Positions 35,901 through 51,100 of a stretch of 64,000 nt of DNA are shown in pieces. Position 1 is the stretch's first letter, and every line of letters starts with the position of its first letter. Both the position numbers and the translations under genes were made by a program. The DNA comes from Cladorhizidae sp. MBARI D1340-BT2 (lineage: Eukaryota > Porifera > Demospongiae > Poecilosclerida > Cladorhizidae): assembly GCA_028752905.1 (NCBI GenBank), contig JAQNBH010000003.1:36454472-36518471 (forward strand), given 5' to 3'. The notes below the pieces were generated by a model. The model had not been told where the DNA came from and did not search any database. It saw nothing but the letters and a program-made list of their open reading frames with translations.

Positions 35901-38900
35901 TGTATTTGTTTATTAATTGGTAGTACAATATATATATATATATTAATAAATAGATAGTTGTGCTTTTATTTAGTTGTAATAGTTGTTATAACATAATTAC
36001 TGGTTGCTGATAACTCGATGGTCACTCTTTGGGCCACTTTTGTACAATCTATACTTGTGTTAATACAAGACATAAATGTTACTTATCGGGGAGTGTGCTA
36101 ATATTAGTTCTCGTTATATTAATTTCATTTTTAAATGGAGGAAGGCATACCTCCCCAAAAAGTCAGCACATTAGCAGATTCTTAGCTGGCTAAATGGTGC
36201 TTCCAGCCACAAAAAATGTTGAGCATACCTCTGATCTCAAAAACTGGCAGTGTAACATTGAAAGTGCACACCCCTAGAAATTCAATCTATATTTCTACAG
36301 TATGTCCCTGTTTGTAGCCTGTTTTCATGTTGCATAACCTTTCTACAATACAAACAAAACAGGAAAAATAACTTGTGTACTACAAGACTCCAAATATTCC
36401 AATGCAAGTCCATGCCCACTCTGTCAATAATGAGTTAATTGGCATGGGTAGTTGGCTCACACTGTTTTGTAATTTTAGAAAAAATGCATGCGACGAATTA
36501 TAAACAACTAACAATGTGTACTCAATTCTGCTGCTTGGTTTGTGAAGTTTTCATTCTTCTGCAACTATTATCAAGTCCTTGAAAGAGACCCTTTGACTAT
36601 AGAATACAGAAATACTACTTAAAAACAAGAACGAAAAAGAAAAACAAATAACTCGACTAGATTGATCCTTTAAAAAAATAAAGGAAACAAGACTGTCGCC
36701 ATATTGCCCACAACTGGTCAGATGACACTTAAATCTTCTTCTTAGCAAGTCCACCAAAAAAACTACAAGTACAGATTAACTATGGCTCAGCCAGAGCTGA
36801 ACACATTCTTGTCCATTAACAGTATATTCTGCTAAGTCTGATGCTGTGCAAGGGAGATCAAGTTGAGGACATATCAGAAGGTACTTCATTTGGGGTTCAG
36901 TCACACATTCGCACATACTGCATCCTCTTCAATGTATCCCCATTTAGCAAGAGTGGCTGTTTCACGTCCAACACCTATTCTTAAATTGTTTAAGCACTTC
37001 CACTCTGCATCGCTTGAATCAGCACCAGGAGGCAGTGCCTCACTAGTACTCAGCTCCATTGATGAAGTTAGTGGAAACATACTTACTCTTTCTTCTCACA
37101 CTCTTTCTCTTTCGCTTCTTACCCTCTAGACTTTGAAGGGGATGCATACTTAAAGAAGCTTTTTCTGGATTTCAAGTGGTTTTCAGATGGAATATATCCA
37201 TACAGGGGATGCCATTTATCTGCAGCCTGCCTTTGTCTTTCTTTTCAGATAGCTGCACCTCATCGTATACCTGGGGGGCTATGTCTGCCAGAAAGTACAA
37301 ACCGTCAGTAGGTGTTGGTCTGAGGCAACCTGTAATAAGGTGGCAGCTAGTGTTGAGTGCTGGATCTAGCTTCTTGGCATGTGTTAATCTTTCCCACACA
37401 GGACATGCATATTCTGCAGTAGAGTAGAAGAGAGCTAGCACAGTGATCTTCAGTCTGTGGGTTAGCACCCCATGTAGTAGTACCAGTGAGCTTGTAGATG
37501 ATGTTTCTTGCATTAACTTTGCACTTGGTCTTCTCAATGTGGTTCTTAAATGAGAGACATCTGTCTAGGGTTATCCCTAGGTAGACTGGTTGCTCACAGT
37601 GTTCAAGAGGAGTTCCTGAGCAGTTGACTTTAAGTTGGCGCTTTGCTTCACAATTTCTCAGATGGAATGCACACACCTGTGTCTTTTAGGTGGTTTGCTT
37701 CATAGTATATTATTAGCTCATTCAGGGCCCTGGAGAGTCTCTCTTCAACCACTGTAAAGTCATTATCTTGTGCACTAATACCAAGGTCATCTGCATAGAT
37801 GAAGCGAAGGGTGACATAATTTCTTGGTTGGTCATTAGTGTAGATGTTAAAGAAGAGTGTTGCGAGCTCACTCCCTTGTGAGAGGCCAATCTGAGATTTC
37901 TCCATCTGCTCTTCTTACCTCCGAATTCAACCAAGAAGAGCCTGTTCTCAAGCATACTTTCAATATTAGCTCTGTGAGGCGGGTGTTTTTAATTCGCTCA
38001 AGGATTTTATTGAGGAGATATCTGTGGTTGACTGTATCACAAGCAGCTGATTGGTTGGCAAACACTGCACCAGTAATCATCTCTTCCTCGTAACTGTCTT
38101 TGATGCATTGTATGAGGTTGAGTATTTGGCTAGTCGTTGACCTGCTGGGACGGAAACCTACCAACTCAGGAATGAGTAGTGACGAATCATGATAGGAGCA
38201 TCCAGGTTCGTGGACCTGGGAGCATTCTAGAAAACATTGTAGATACTGCAGATGGTATCACCACCACAAGCAAGAAGCTCATACTACTCGTTAATAATTT
38301 AAGGCAGGAAGTATACATTTTTTAAAGAACTTTTTTATGGGTCCATCTTATAGTATAGGTTATACTGTAGCCATTCTTCAAGTTTCAGAGCATTTCCACG
38401 ATCCATCATGAAGTTATGCTTGTCAATGCCATTTCAAGTTATTGAGCTTCAAGATGGCCTCCATAAGATTGGAAAAGAAGGACTTCGTGAATGCCTAGCC
38501 CTAGCCCATACATATTTATGCCTATATCTAATGAGTTTTGATGATACACAATGCAGCATAACTCTTTACAGATTCTAACAATTAATACAAGCTCTGTTTC
38601 TGCTCTATCTTAATAGCTGACTAATTTGTGCTAAGTCAAGCAATTGGAAAACTTTTCACTCATGAAGAGTCCAGTATATATGCTTTTGGGTTGACCTGTC
38701 TTAAAAATACATTTCACAAGATGTGACTTTTTCTCACCTGTTAACTAATATTATGGCTTCTCCTAGAATAGGAAGTGGTAAAGGCTCCAGGAAATGGTAA
38801 AAAATGTATATTAATAAGTATGGTATATGGTAAATTTACTTGGAGGAGCATAACTTCACCTAGAGGGTAGTAATTCAAAAGTAACAAGCATTAGCACACA

Positions 38901-41900
38901 AAGAGCTCCAATTTGATACTAAAAATATTCACATAGAGTCAATAACAAAAAAGTTATAAATGGGTACCAAAAATGTATACTTCCAATCATTATTAAAAAC
39001 TGTCAAGTACAGATACAGTCTTGTTTGTCAATCCAGTTAGTCCTTTTTTTTTTTTTTTTTTTACAAATAAAAACATTTTTGTTCTTGTTTCAAGATATTT
39101 TTGTGTCTTTGTTGTTGTGTTTGTATGTTATTGTTGAGCGGTGGAGGACTCCACCAAGTCAAGAGTTTTTCCAAGTTATTTGGGAGTTCAGTACTTTTAA
39201 ACACTTTTTAATTGCTTCTTCCTGTTGTATATATACTTCACATACCAGTAGAGTACCCTTGCATATCTGAATGCATTGGGACCCACCATAGTTCAATATG
39301 CAAAAAGTTCAGTTAGGCCCAAAAAACCAATATCATTAAAACTCATGAATATAATCAATCGTGGCATTTGATAATTGATATTTATCTGCATGGCCTTGGG
39401 ATGCGAGCAGCTTACTTCCTTGTCCTATGAGTCCTTAGGAGCTTCCATGCTGTCCTAGACACATAATTATATCCATGCATTTAATTTTCAATTATGTATA
39501 CTGTATTGTGTATAAGCAATTGCTGATCACAACTAGGTTATGTACGTACACTACTAAAATAAGTTGATTGCTTCAGTTTATCATGCCTCTTCATGTAGAT
39601 GCTAGTCTCACTCCTTTAAAGCCTATCAGTGATGTCTGAGAGTATTCAACTTGCAACACTTGGCGGTGTGTCTCATCAGCAGCCACTTGCATTGCCCAGA
39701 AAATGGTGGTGCTTCTGATTCTTGTCCATGTAACTTTTCAATGAAATCTGCTTCCTTCTCTCTTAGCAACGGTCCACTGACTGGAGTTTGTTCTTCACTG
39801 AACCAGACATATAGAGTGCTTCCAAGTTGGTCACCTATAGCACTCAAAATTTGGCTTCATTCCCATTGTCTTTTTGACGCCTTACTCTTCTGCTTGTCCA
39901 GTTCCAGTGGTTTCTTCCCATTGTTTTCCAAAAATAGACAACTGCGACTCAATAGCCATAAACACACCCATCCTTTTGCTGGTCCTAGCTAAATGATTCA
40001 GCTTTCACGTGCAAATCTGTAGCCCGTCCCACCCAACTAATTATCCTGTGGATGATCATTACCATGTTTTACTATTTTAACGAGTTCGGATAAACCAAAT
40101 GTTTAGATAATCAAGGTTGGGGTATGCGAGGGTCTACTGTGCCATGATTTGCATTTTTCACTGTACCAATGTATGGTCAGCTACACCTTCCTTCAAGGAT
40201 GCTAACGATTGTACGGGAGTAATGCACAAACAACAAAACTGCAGATGTTTTGGAGAGGGTCTGCTACAGCCTCTTTCAAACTTGTTAATATCTGTCCAGA
40301 AGTGAATAGCTGTTCCACAAACAGAAAAGCAGAACTGAGTATGGGTTATTCATTCCAATTATAACACCGTACACATGTTGGTTTAACAGCGTCGTGGATA
40401 CTCAGTGGATGATCCTCATCCTAGGATTTGTTCTGTAATTGATAACCAATTAGTCATGGGCATGCTTTGGAACATTTGGAGTCTTCTGGTATTCCAAGTT
40501 TTAATGAAGGTATGTATTGTATGCAAGTTATGCAAGGACAAGAAAGATTGACAGAACCTTAAGATGGATTTCAAGGATTTTTCACTCTTTTCATGGCTTT
40601 TTGGTGTGCAGGTTTGCTACTATATAAAGGATTTATGGCTTGCTGGGCGTCCTAATAGTGGACAATGGCATAATTTAGGCAGGAAATTGCAATGTAGTTT
40701 TAGCTAAGATATGAGCTTTGTTTCTGTTGGAGGATCTTAGCCATCTGCCATCTTATAAAGTGGATCAAACCATTATCAATAGTTGGATATGCTAAACAAC
40801 CAGAAATGTCAGTAAATGACCCACTCGGATGCAAAAATATATCAAATTTTAAGTCTACACAACTTTCATATTCCATTCAAAATGATTGAGATAATCAACA
40901 CAAAGCCAATGATTCTTACCATATTTGGTCCAGTAACGATAACAAAGTTGGCACCTTTTGAAGCAAACTACACAGAATGGGGGGAAATAAAAAATTATAA
41001 CATAACACACACAAAAACACGATATATAAATTTACACCCATAGAATGCTAATGAGCATTATAAAAATTCATATATAAATTCATAGTAAATGTAGACCATA
41101 CTACGTAACATAGAGATTTAATATTGTATAAGAGAGGCCCACAACTATTCCCCAGTAAAATCAGTAAACACCAGGCCTTCTCTGCTATAAGAAGACCCCG
41201 AACTATGCATATTTGACTGTTACTTATAAGATGTGTTATAGCATGCTCACTGTGTTATTGGGTACTTGAGGTTCATAGGCTATCTTGTCCAGGATGGGGT
41301 GTCGGCCTTGTTTTATAGCAAGAGTGTCAGTAAACTCCGGACAAACTGTGGAACATAATAGATACCAGATAATAGTGTTAATCTAAGCCACAGCGGTGTT
41401 TAGCTGGCATACACACCAATATTGATAAAGGCGAGGGAGGGAGAGTGGGGAGGGAGTGGGGGATTTAGATAAAACTGTAAAGGGTTAAAGTAAAGAAGAA
41501 AGTAGTTTCCCAGTCACCCAAATATACATGAGGTAAGGATGACATCTGTATGCATGTTTACAAGATCACTATGATATGTACTATATAACCTTGGGTCACT
41601 ATGATACTGGGAAACCTTGGGTCACTATAATATATACCAGGAAACCTTAGGTCTCTATGATAAATACTGGGAAACATTGGGTCACTATGATGTATACTGG
41701 GCAACTTTGGGTCACTATGATGTATACTGGGCAACCTTGGGTCACTATGATATATACTGGGAAACCTTGGGTCACTATGATGTATACTGGGAAACCTTGG
41801 GACCTTGATATCTACTGGACAACCTTGGATTACTATGATATATACTGTGAGAATGTTGGGTCATTATGAAATTACATACACACATGTGCTTTAGAATATT

Positions 41901-44900
41901 GCACTGACTTCATCCTGCATCATCTCGGTGTCAACCCTTGATATACACTCCCCTTCTATAAGTTTTGCTTACTGTAGTCAGATATGGTGCAGAGATAGGC
42001 AAATGAGTGTAGCATGTCCAGCATGGCCACACTCTCAGCTAGCCGATACAGACAGCCAATGTGCTTTCTCACATCTATCAACATCTCCTTTAGAACACTG
42101 ACACAGAAACATAGGAATGTTCATTCTGTAATGATCAAAAACAACAACAATGCTATAGAACAGTTTTCATTATTACTTTACCTCCCAAGTTTAAAAGTTT
42201 ACATATAGAAAAATCCCATAATGTAGGCCTAGTGACTTAATCCAGCCTACCTATCTAGAGATATACACAGTCACTTAGCAATCATGAATCTTTAGATGAT
42301 ATCTAATGTAATTTTTCTGCTGGACCCATACACACTAGAGTTTTTGTTGTATTCTGAGGTTGAAATAATTCATCCTCTGTGAAATATAGTTTTGTGGTTA
42401 TCTCCACCAAATTAAACAATGAACTAATCCTAAATTATGGTACATCACTTACTTATATATGTACGTGCATACCTGTGCGATAGGAGATAGATCTCATCCA
42501 AACAGTCACTTGCACGTGCTAATAACATTGAATCACATAAGTAGAATAATACCCCAAGTCTAAGGACAAAGGGTATGGCTGCATTGACACTATACAAGTA
42601 TGGATGTGTAATGATTGACTCAATAATTTTATTGAACAAGAAACAGGATATTGTAGTAGAGTGTAAATAGGTGTGGTCAGTAAGTTGCTGTTTGAGTCTG
42701 CGAAAGAGAAAATCAGCCATAATAACTATCCACAGTGGGCCAGTCCGGGAGAAATCAACAGCTTTTTGCAGCTAGAGCAAGATTAGCCAAGTAGCAGAGA
42801 TGTCTACTATGGGAGCTTTGAGAACATAATTGGACAAGGTATTCTTCATTATGTGACGAAGGACAGACATTGAGGGTAATTTGATCGGAGACGCTTATTT
42901 GATGAAGCTCACACTAGGCCTTTGGCAGCACTTGACAGATGCAAAAATTCATGGGGAGCTATCAAAGATATATTGGTGGCCAGGTATGAGAAGTGATATA
43001 ATTCATCAGTGTCAGGCTTGTTTGGTATATGCTAGTCGAGAGGTGGGTAAAAGGGTTTGTTGGCCACTCAAGTAGCAGGCCTTTTTGATCATGTTGGGGT
43101 AGTAGATGTGCTCTGCAGGGATTCAACATGCCATAGTATTTGTTGACCACTTAGCAAATTGGCCTGAAGTCTTTGCCACACCAGACAAGTCAGCATTGAC
43201 TATTGCGAAACTCTTGGTAGAGAGTGTGGTGTTTCAAGATGGTGTTCCAGCCAGTTGTTGTCAGAGAGGGAGGGACCATTCTTGTCTCAGTTGATGCAAG
43301 AAGTGTGTTAGGTGTGAAGAAAGTGAACACAAGCGCTTATCACCCTCAAATGGACGACCTTGTCGAGAGGCTCAATAGAACCCTTACCAATATGTTAGCA
43401 AAGAGAGTAGAATGCGATGGTTCAGACTGTGACATTCCCCTCCCATATACTTTTGCCTACAGAGTTAGTATCCAAAAGTCAACTCAAGAATATCCATTCT
43501 TTCTACACCATGGGCGTGATCCCCAATTACCAAATGCACTGGATCTGGAGTCACCAGAGCTACAAGGAAGATGAGTCTAAGATGGGAGTTGATGTCTGGA
43601 ATGATTGACGCCTGAAGCTTGGATAAAGGACATGTAAGGAAGGCCCAATAGACCCAAAATAAACACTATGACCAGAAAACAAAGAAACCAGACTTCAGGG
43701 TGGGTTACGGCCTACAAGTTTGCTCGACCCTTCCACGGATCCTTTCTAGTGACTGAAATAACAGGTGTACTTGTTTGCTGAGTGAATCAACCCAAAGACA
43801 AGAGCATCCGAGTAACTCTCAATAGAATTCGATGTTGTCATGATCCCATTCCTGATGAGTTTTAGCCTGCAAGGAGGTTTTGCAGACTGAACAACCTTGC
43901 AAGGAATGATAAAGAGACTAAATACTCCCCAATCGCCATGCCAACCATGTGGAAAGGACACCTGCATTGTGCTCGTGATCAAGCTAGAGTGTCAGTTGTG
44001 GACGCCCTCCCCGAGAGCAGGGAATGAAATGATTGACTCAATAATTATAAAGAACGGAAACAGGATATTGTGGTAGAGTATAAATAGGTGTGATCAACTG
44101 TGAAATGTGTGCTTGGTAAACAATTGTGTATGTTGCTGGTTGAGTTTGCCAAAGAGAAGATCAGTCATAATAACGATCTACCACTACAGATGTGTGATTT
44201 CTAGTTGGAAATGAAGTAACTGCAAGTGGTACTTTTACATACTCTCTCTTATATTCTGGGTATTTCCGATGTTTAATTAAGGTAAACACTTTATATCCTG
44301 CTATTCAATTGGACAACAGCACAATTTTCAGTAGCAAATTTAGTTATCTTGATACCAGTTAAAACCTTTAATTAGTGGGATGGGTTTCTACCTAGCTCAA
44401 TTCATTTCACTTTGCTAGCAGTAGCTTCCAGATTATCAATGACAGCAGAACTTGAAATGCTAGGAATAGTGCTCATTTTGCTAAAATCACTGGCTATCAA
44501 TTCCAGGTACATCTTACATGTAACTCACTGTTGAGTTTGATGAAGTCTACTGTAGTAAAACTCAAGGTGCTGCGCTGTTTGGTCACTTTGATGAACTCTC
44601 GTGGCAAATCATGTAGGGAGGGGGAGGCAAACTGTCCTCCTCCTCCATCTTCTCCCCCTCCTTCATTGTCCATTAATGAGCTTAGCCCTGAGTGTGAACT
44701 TGAATGGGCTGTGTAGAGCTGGAGGTAGAAGCCACGGCCTGCACTGAATGCACTCTTCACTGGGAGACCATACTTATCCCCTATCTGCCTAGTCAGTGCT
44801 ACAAATGTTCACAAGAAAATTCTTCCATAATGATAACCATATAAGATTAGTATAATTATAGAAACAATAATTATAGGAGTATAATTATAGGAGTTCTTAA

Positions 44901-45164
44901 GGATCCTAACTTTGAATAACGCTTATGCAGTATATAGTAAAATGAGCATTTTCAACTGACCCGATATATCATCAATGATTTCTGTGTAGAGTTGTCTTGA
45001 TATATCCAGCATACCTGAGAATATGTAGTGTAGCATGACACAAGCAGATAGATATATAGCTGATCAGTGAAAACGGCAAAGTAGAGGAACACCTCACTAA
45101 TCCACCACATGCAATATTATATATCCACATTCAGATAATAATAATGATGATGATAATGATGATT

Positions 45165-45198
<34 letters not shown>

Positions 45199-48100
45199 CG
45201 ATGGTGGAGATGATCACAACGACAATGACGACAGGGACACAACAATAATATTAATAACAACATAATTTAATGTTATTATTTTACGTGCCCATTTACATAC
45301 ATTTCTCTACTTCCAGTTTGAGGGGGTGCAGGCATATTTTTGAGAAAATGTTGGCTGATGATAACTACCATCTTGGGAGTACTGTCTCAACCAGCCTTGG
45401 TAAGGCTACACCTATGCTTATCAGGAATCACTCTGTATCCCTTTGCTATTGAAATTATGCTATTCTAACCATAAGTTTGGTGCAGACATAGCACAATGTA
45501 GCCTTTGGTGCTTAACTCAACGTAGCCTTTGGTGCTTAACTCAACAGAGCTAATTTTAATATGTGCATTCTAATGTTAATAGTTGACATAGAGTGGGGGC
45601 TGGGGAAAAAAAGTTATAGCTATTGATATAGCTAATGTCTATAATAATAAAATTAATGGTGCTGGAAAAGATGATATATAGTTAATTTTTATTTTTAATA
45701 GAAACGTAATTGTACTGAAGTGCATCATACAAACACATCCAAAACTTCTTCATGTGAGAGTTATCCCTTGTACAAGGCAAACAGTTAGGAGATGGCAGAT
45801 AACTGGTAAGGCATGGAACCAACAATAATTTATTTTCAATGCCAGTGATAGCAAGTTGAAACGTGTTACCAAAATGTTCTATCTTTATCTAGGTAAGAGT
45901 GAGTTGGTCATCCGTCTAAGCTAAACCACGCTAGTGCATCCAAATCTTGGGATTCTTTTTGTAAGCTGCCACTCCCAGGTAATCATTACTTCTAACTGCA
46001 TGTCTTTGTTTTGAGGAAATTTTTTTTCTTGTATGGTTCTAAGGTTTACCAGATTGATGCAGAGTTCACTAGTTTTCTTTTATTTGCATGTATTGCATGT
46101 AAAGAGTAACTGTCACTAGCAGAGGAAGTTTCTGCACTAAGGGGAAAAAGTTATCTTGTGAATTACTAAAAAACCCACCTATAAGAAATACTACAGTTCC
46201 TTACAAACAACTCCCTTGTTCAACAGACTGACAGTGAATATTTGTAAAAGTGTATAATTGTTGGGAATTTGGCACTTTCGAATTTTACACTTATGAACTG
46301 TTTTTGCCTCCTTGTATATATATATACAACCTTCACCATTTTGTAATAGAAACCAAAAGAAAATTACAAATTATATTTAATTTTATTCCAGGCATTCCAA
46401 AAATTATCTCCGCCATGAATTGAATAAAATTTGTTGTTCATTTCCCCATGAATATTAATTAACATAAAACTAAGGTGCATTTAGTTCCCTAACCATTGAG
46501 TCCGGACTTGATGCAGAAGCATTTCTGTGCCCTCATGTAGAGAGCTCCTTTTTGGAAATGAGTATCATCATGAACCACTTTCTGGATGATGTCTGAGATG
46601 ATCTTAAATCTTGCGTCATTCACAACCTATGACATCAGTAGAAGCACACATACACTATTATACTAGTATTGTCAAATATGTAATAACAATCCGTGTCCCC
46701 AGAGCAATGTTCAACCTGCATCAATCGATGATATTAATCCAGTGTGTGTCAAGAGCTCTTGTCAATCTACTTCAATTGCCCCAACCAACTACAATATTAG
46801 TCCTGTGTGTGTCCCATTGTCAGCCCAGTGTGATATTGATCCAGTGCGTGTCCCTACAGATCTATTGTAAGCCCAATTCAACCAAATGTGGCCTAGTGTG
46901 TTTTCCCACAAAGCTATATATTGTGAACCTGTCCAACCCAGTGTGGTATTGGTCTAGTGTTATGTGAGTGTCTGGTGACCATGCACATTCTTGTTATATT
47001 ATTTTGAATAGTGAATATCTTGACCTTTTCCAAACAATTTATAGAAAATCAACTCACTCAATGATAAAGTGTAGCATGCCGGCCATTTTAAAACAACATC
47101 ATGCCATTCAGTGTTAATCTAACCATGTAGTTTGTTGTATATAATAACAAGCAAAACAACATCTATTAAAATTTTGACAAGAACATTTGTCCAACAGTTT
47201 CTAATTTTTGTGACTGTATCCTTGGTAATTGTGTCCATGGTTAATTTTAAATATATATCCATTGGGAAATAATTTACCTTATTAAATTATGCCAGCACTT
47301 TGCAGTCCTAGAAAAGGTTAGCATCCTTCTTCACTTTCCAGCTTGAGGACCGAAGCTGTTTGATTAAACATTGGTATAATACCAATTTGAGAGATAAATG
47401 CTCGGTTTTCATCTGGCCATCACAAATACTGAAAAAGCTGGTTGTTAAGCTTGGCACTTATAGCTTCAGTCTAGAAAATGAGTGATAAACACCGAGCAGC
47501 AGATTAACAAGCAATGCTCTTGTGCAGAGGCAATAGGTAATGATCGTCTTGTGCATGTACCGGTCTAGCTAGAAGAGATGGAGAATGGTAGAACTGTTGC
47601 TGAGCAGAGGATGGACAGATGTGGACATCCTATCTACTAGTCACCACAAATGGAAGAAAGACTGGTTTTGAGCAGGAAAAGACATAATCCCAATCAATGC
47701 TTATACTTGTTAAAAATTATAGACACTGGTTCAAAATAGACACTGGTTCAAATAATTTTTTGGAATAGGTCAAGCATTTTTATTATCATTGTCCTCATGA
47801 CAACAAATTGAATAATTTTTGCACTAACAAGCTACACAACATTGAATATATGAACGAAGAGTTTCTGCCACCACCATCCTAGGTGAATCATTAGCTCATA
47901 TCCTCATTACAGCTGACACCAACAAACTAGCTACATTTGTGAGTCAGCACAGAGCATGCGAGTAAGCAGTTGTGCATGTGAGGATTCAATGTGGCAGGAT
48001 AACTGCAAATGAAGGTGGATGTGTGTTGCATGGCACGTAGATACATGACTATCATGTCTGCACATTTGCCTGGTCCCCGGGAAGAAACAACTTTGGAAGT

Positions 48101-51100
48101 GCCATGCCACATACTAACACGTGGTGAAGCCTGGGACCAACTGCGAAGAGTAAGCTGCCCTGAGGAAGCACTGCTCTATCTAACAACCACTCACTTTGAA
48201 AATCAGATGGGTGGACGCTTGCATTGTGTGCTAGATGCTAGCATTATTAAACTGGTACAGTGACTCGGATCTAGCTAGATTCACAAAACTTCTAAGTCAT
48301 CAACTTCAGCTTCATCCAAATCTACGAAGAGATCTTAATTACGAGCTATCCTTGGCCTTGTATATGATTTTTACAAAACAGGCACTCCATGCCATCCAAT
48401 CAATCCAAACCTAATCCTAGATTGTAAATCACCAAAATGGGCACTTAGTGTGGTGCTCATTATGAAAGAACACATATTAAATGTACTGTAGATATGGTAA
48501 TGCGTTGGCATATAGATGGATTTATTTTAGTTTTGAGATCAAAGAACCTATCACAATTATCTCTATACTTCAGAAACTGTTCTGTATACTTGAACATCTG
48601 TCCTGTATACTCAAATAGCTGTCTTGTATATTTCAATAGATGTCCTATATACTTGAATAGCTTTTCTATATAGCAAAAAGCTGTTCTGTATATTTGAAAT
48701 ATCCCTGTATACTTGAATATCTGTCCTGTATATTAAATATCTGTCCTGTATACTTGAATAGCCGTCCTATATACTTGAGTATCTGTCCTGTATACTTGAA
48801 TAGCTGCCCTGTATACTTATAAAGATACATCTTGAAAAAGTCATCTCTGGTATTTAAAACAGTACGTCAATGTTCATTGTCAAGATAGCAGCGAGATATT
48901 TGAGCTTGTATAGTTGCTAATGTTACAATACCTGGTAGAAAGCTTTCAGCAAAGCATCGCTGGTGCCTTCTAGAGAAACTTTTAGAGGATCAACTAACTG
49001 CAGCAGATGTTTCAAGTAAATCACCTGCAGACAACAAGAAATAAAAAGTCTTTCACACACGCACTGTATGTGGAAGACCGTTGACTTTGGTATTTTCTGT
49101 CTAAATTACAATTACACCAAAATAAACATCATATCAATAGCAACAACACCAACAAACATTTGCAATGGTATTTTCTGCAGTTTTGTGTGTGTCTCTTTTA
49201 GGCACTGTGATGATGAGGGAGATCAGATGATCAATATCAAGAAAACGTTTCAGCACTAAAACACAAGAATAAGGAACATCTTGTATTATCGTAAATCATA
49301 TATATGTAATTATCAACACGATTGACTTCGCCAGATGATTTAAAAGTTGCCTAAAAATAAATCAATTTCGAAATTTGAATAATAGCTGAGAATCTTGTGC
49401 AGCAATACTGAAAATCAAACATTCCAGAGAAATTCGGTATTGGTCTATAGTGGGGCCAAACTATAAAGTAGGAAAATCATTGAATGTCGAAGCATTAGCA
49501 AGGCGGTGTTGTTTCAATCCTTCACACTATTTAACATCATCATTATATGCCAGCAGGGACCAGTATATAAACTTACATAATTAGAGGGGGGAAATAGGAA
49601 CTTATTCATATGCCATTATCCTGATGTTTTGAGTGTATTTAGGTTGCCATACTACGAGTTGGTACAGGGAAATAAATAAACCAAGCCTCTAACACACATC
49701 ATTATGTTTGTGACGAAGTCAACCTTAGAAATAATAGTGGTTCAAACCTGATTCCAATCCATAGAACATATCCTGTTAAATAGAGACAAATATAGAAATC
49801 ACAGTTGATGTTGTATATACAACTTACCTCATTCTCTGTGAGCTCTTCGGAGAATGAAAATTCACGAACATATTATTCATGAGGTCAACTATAAATCGTG
49901 TTAATCATTGCCAGTAATATTGTGCTTACCTTGAATGCAATTCTGACGCAGTTGTGTAGTAGGAAGGCCTATATAGCAGAATACACACACATGATCATTG
50001 TCTTGGAGGGATAATGTGTTACACACACAAGGTTTAAAAAAAATCATATAAGCATTAGATTGACTAGAAGAAAAAAAGCGGGGGGGAAAAAAGAGGAAAA
50101 TTTACCAATGTAAACCACAAATATTCATTTGTGGGGCTTTCTATTTTATTGAGAATTAAAAAAATATTGGTCTCAAGTAGGTAAAGGTTCCTATAAATGC
50201 TAGTTTAATTTGGTAAAACAATTTCTTTTGTTACAAGTCTATCCAAAAATCCAAAAATAAGCACACATAGTGTAAATCATGAAATCCATGCTGCATTAAA
50301 ATTCATGTGTTTGGGTTGAGTATTTAGACCTTTTAATCAAATTCATGGTAATTCAAGGGTTCATGGATATAGGTTAAAAAGTATGTGTTAGTCATGGATA
50401 TTTGTGATCCTTGTGTACATTCCTATTTATAGGTACCACTTTACAGTATGCAGAAAATAAGAAATTCAAGGATCCCAACATTTGAATTGGTTGAGGATTA
50501 TCAAATCAACTAGCTATAATATCTGAGTGCAATGAGATGTTGATTAATTTCATTGCAGAGTCAAAGTCATCTATCTTTGATAGAATAATACTTAAAAACA
50601 TCCTGATAATGAACCTTAAATTTTGATTCACAGCTCTAGAGGCTGGAACTTAGTGTATTTGCTGGTAAGAAGCATGTTGCTAAATTTAATGGCTAAATTT
50701 TCTACATGACAGCCAGTATTATCCATCAATGATGAATTATTGCATGGACAACCTCCTATTCAACTTAGGCAAGAGCAGTGACAAAGAAGATGTTTTCAAG
50801 ATAAGAAAAAAAATTAATTGTAAAATACAATTCACTTCTCCTGAAAGTAGCTAGTTATCAATCCAAGATCTACAAGTGAGCCTAGAGGAAAGTCTGAGAA
50901 GGTGTCCTAGTAAGTATGTTCCTTGATAACCTTCAATATGCTAGTGTACATAGCTTATATAACCACTAGCTACTATACCTAAAGCCTTATTAAGAGTTAT
51001 TTAGGCATGTTCCTATTTAGCAAAAAAAAGTTATTTTGAGATTTCCCTTTAATAAATATAGATATATTTGGCTCTGTTGCTGGATGCCTGTACTAGAACA

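Noticed and set aside
36863..37129. 88-codon + strand frame near the non-LTR relic
   Set aside because: Low-complexity Ser/Leu end, no domain; it overlaps the edge of a transposon relic.
48009..48263. 84-codon + strand frame in an MSH4 intron
   Set aside because: Composition is protein-like but no domain, splice partner or repeat is recognised; this length is expected by chance in 64 kb.
49861..49905. Longer MSH4 exon joining GACCTCATGAATAATATG to the ELTENE block
   Set aside because: It would need a frameshift. The 39-bp plus 17-bp two-exon solution aligns to MSH4 without gaps and keeps all phases.
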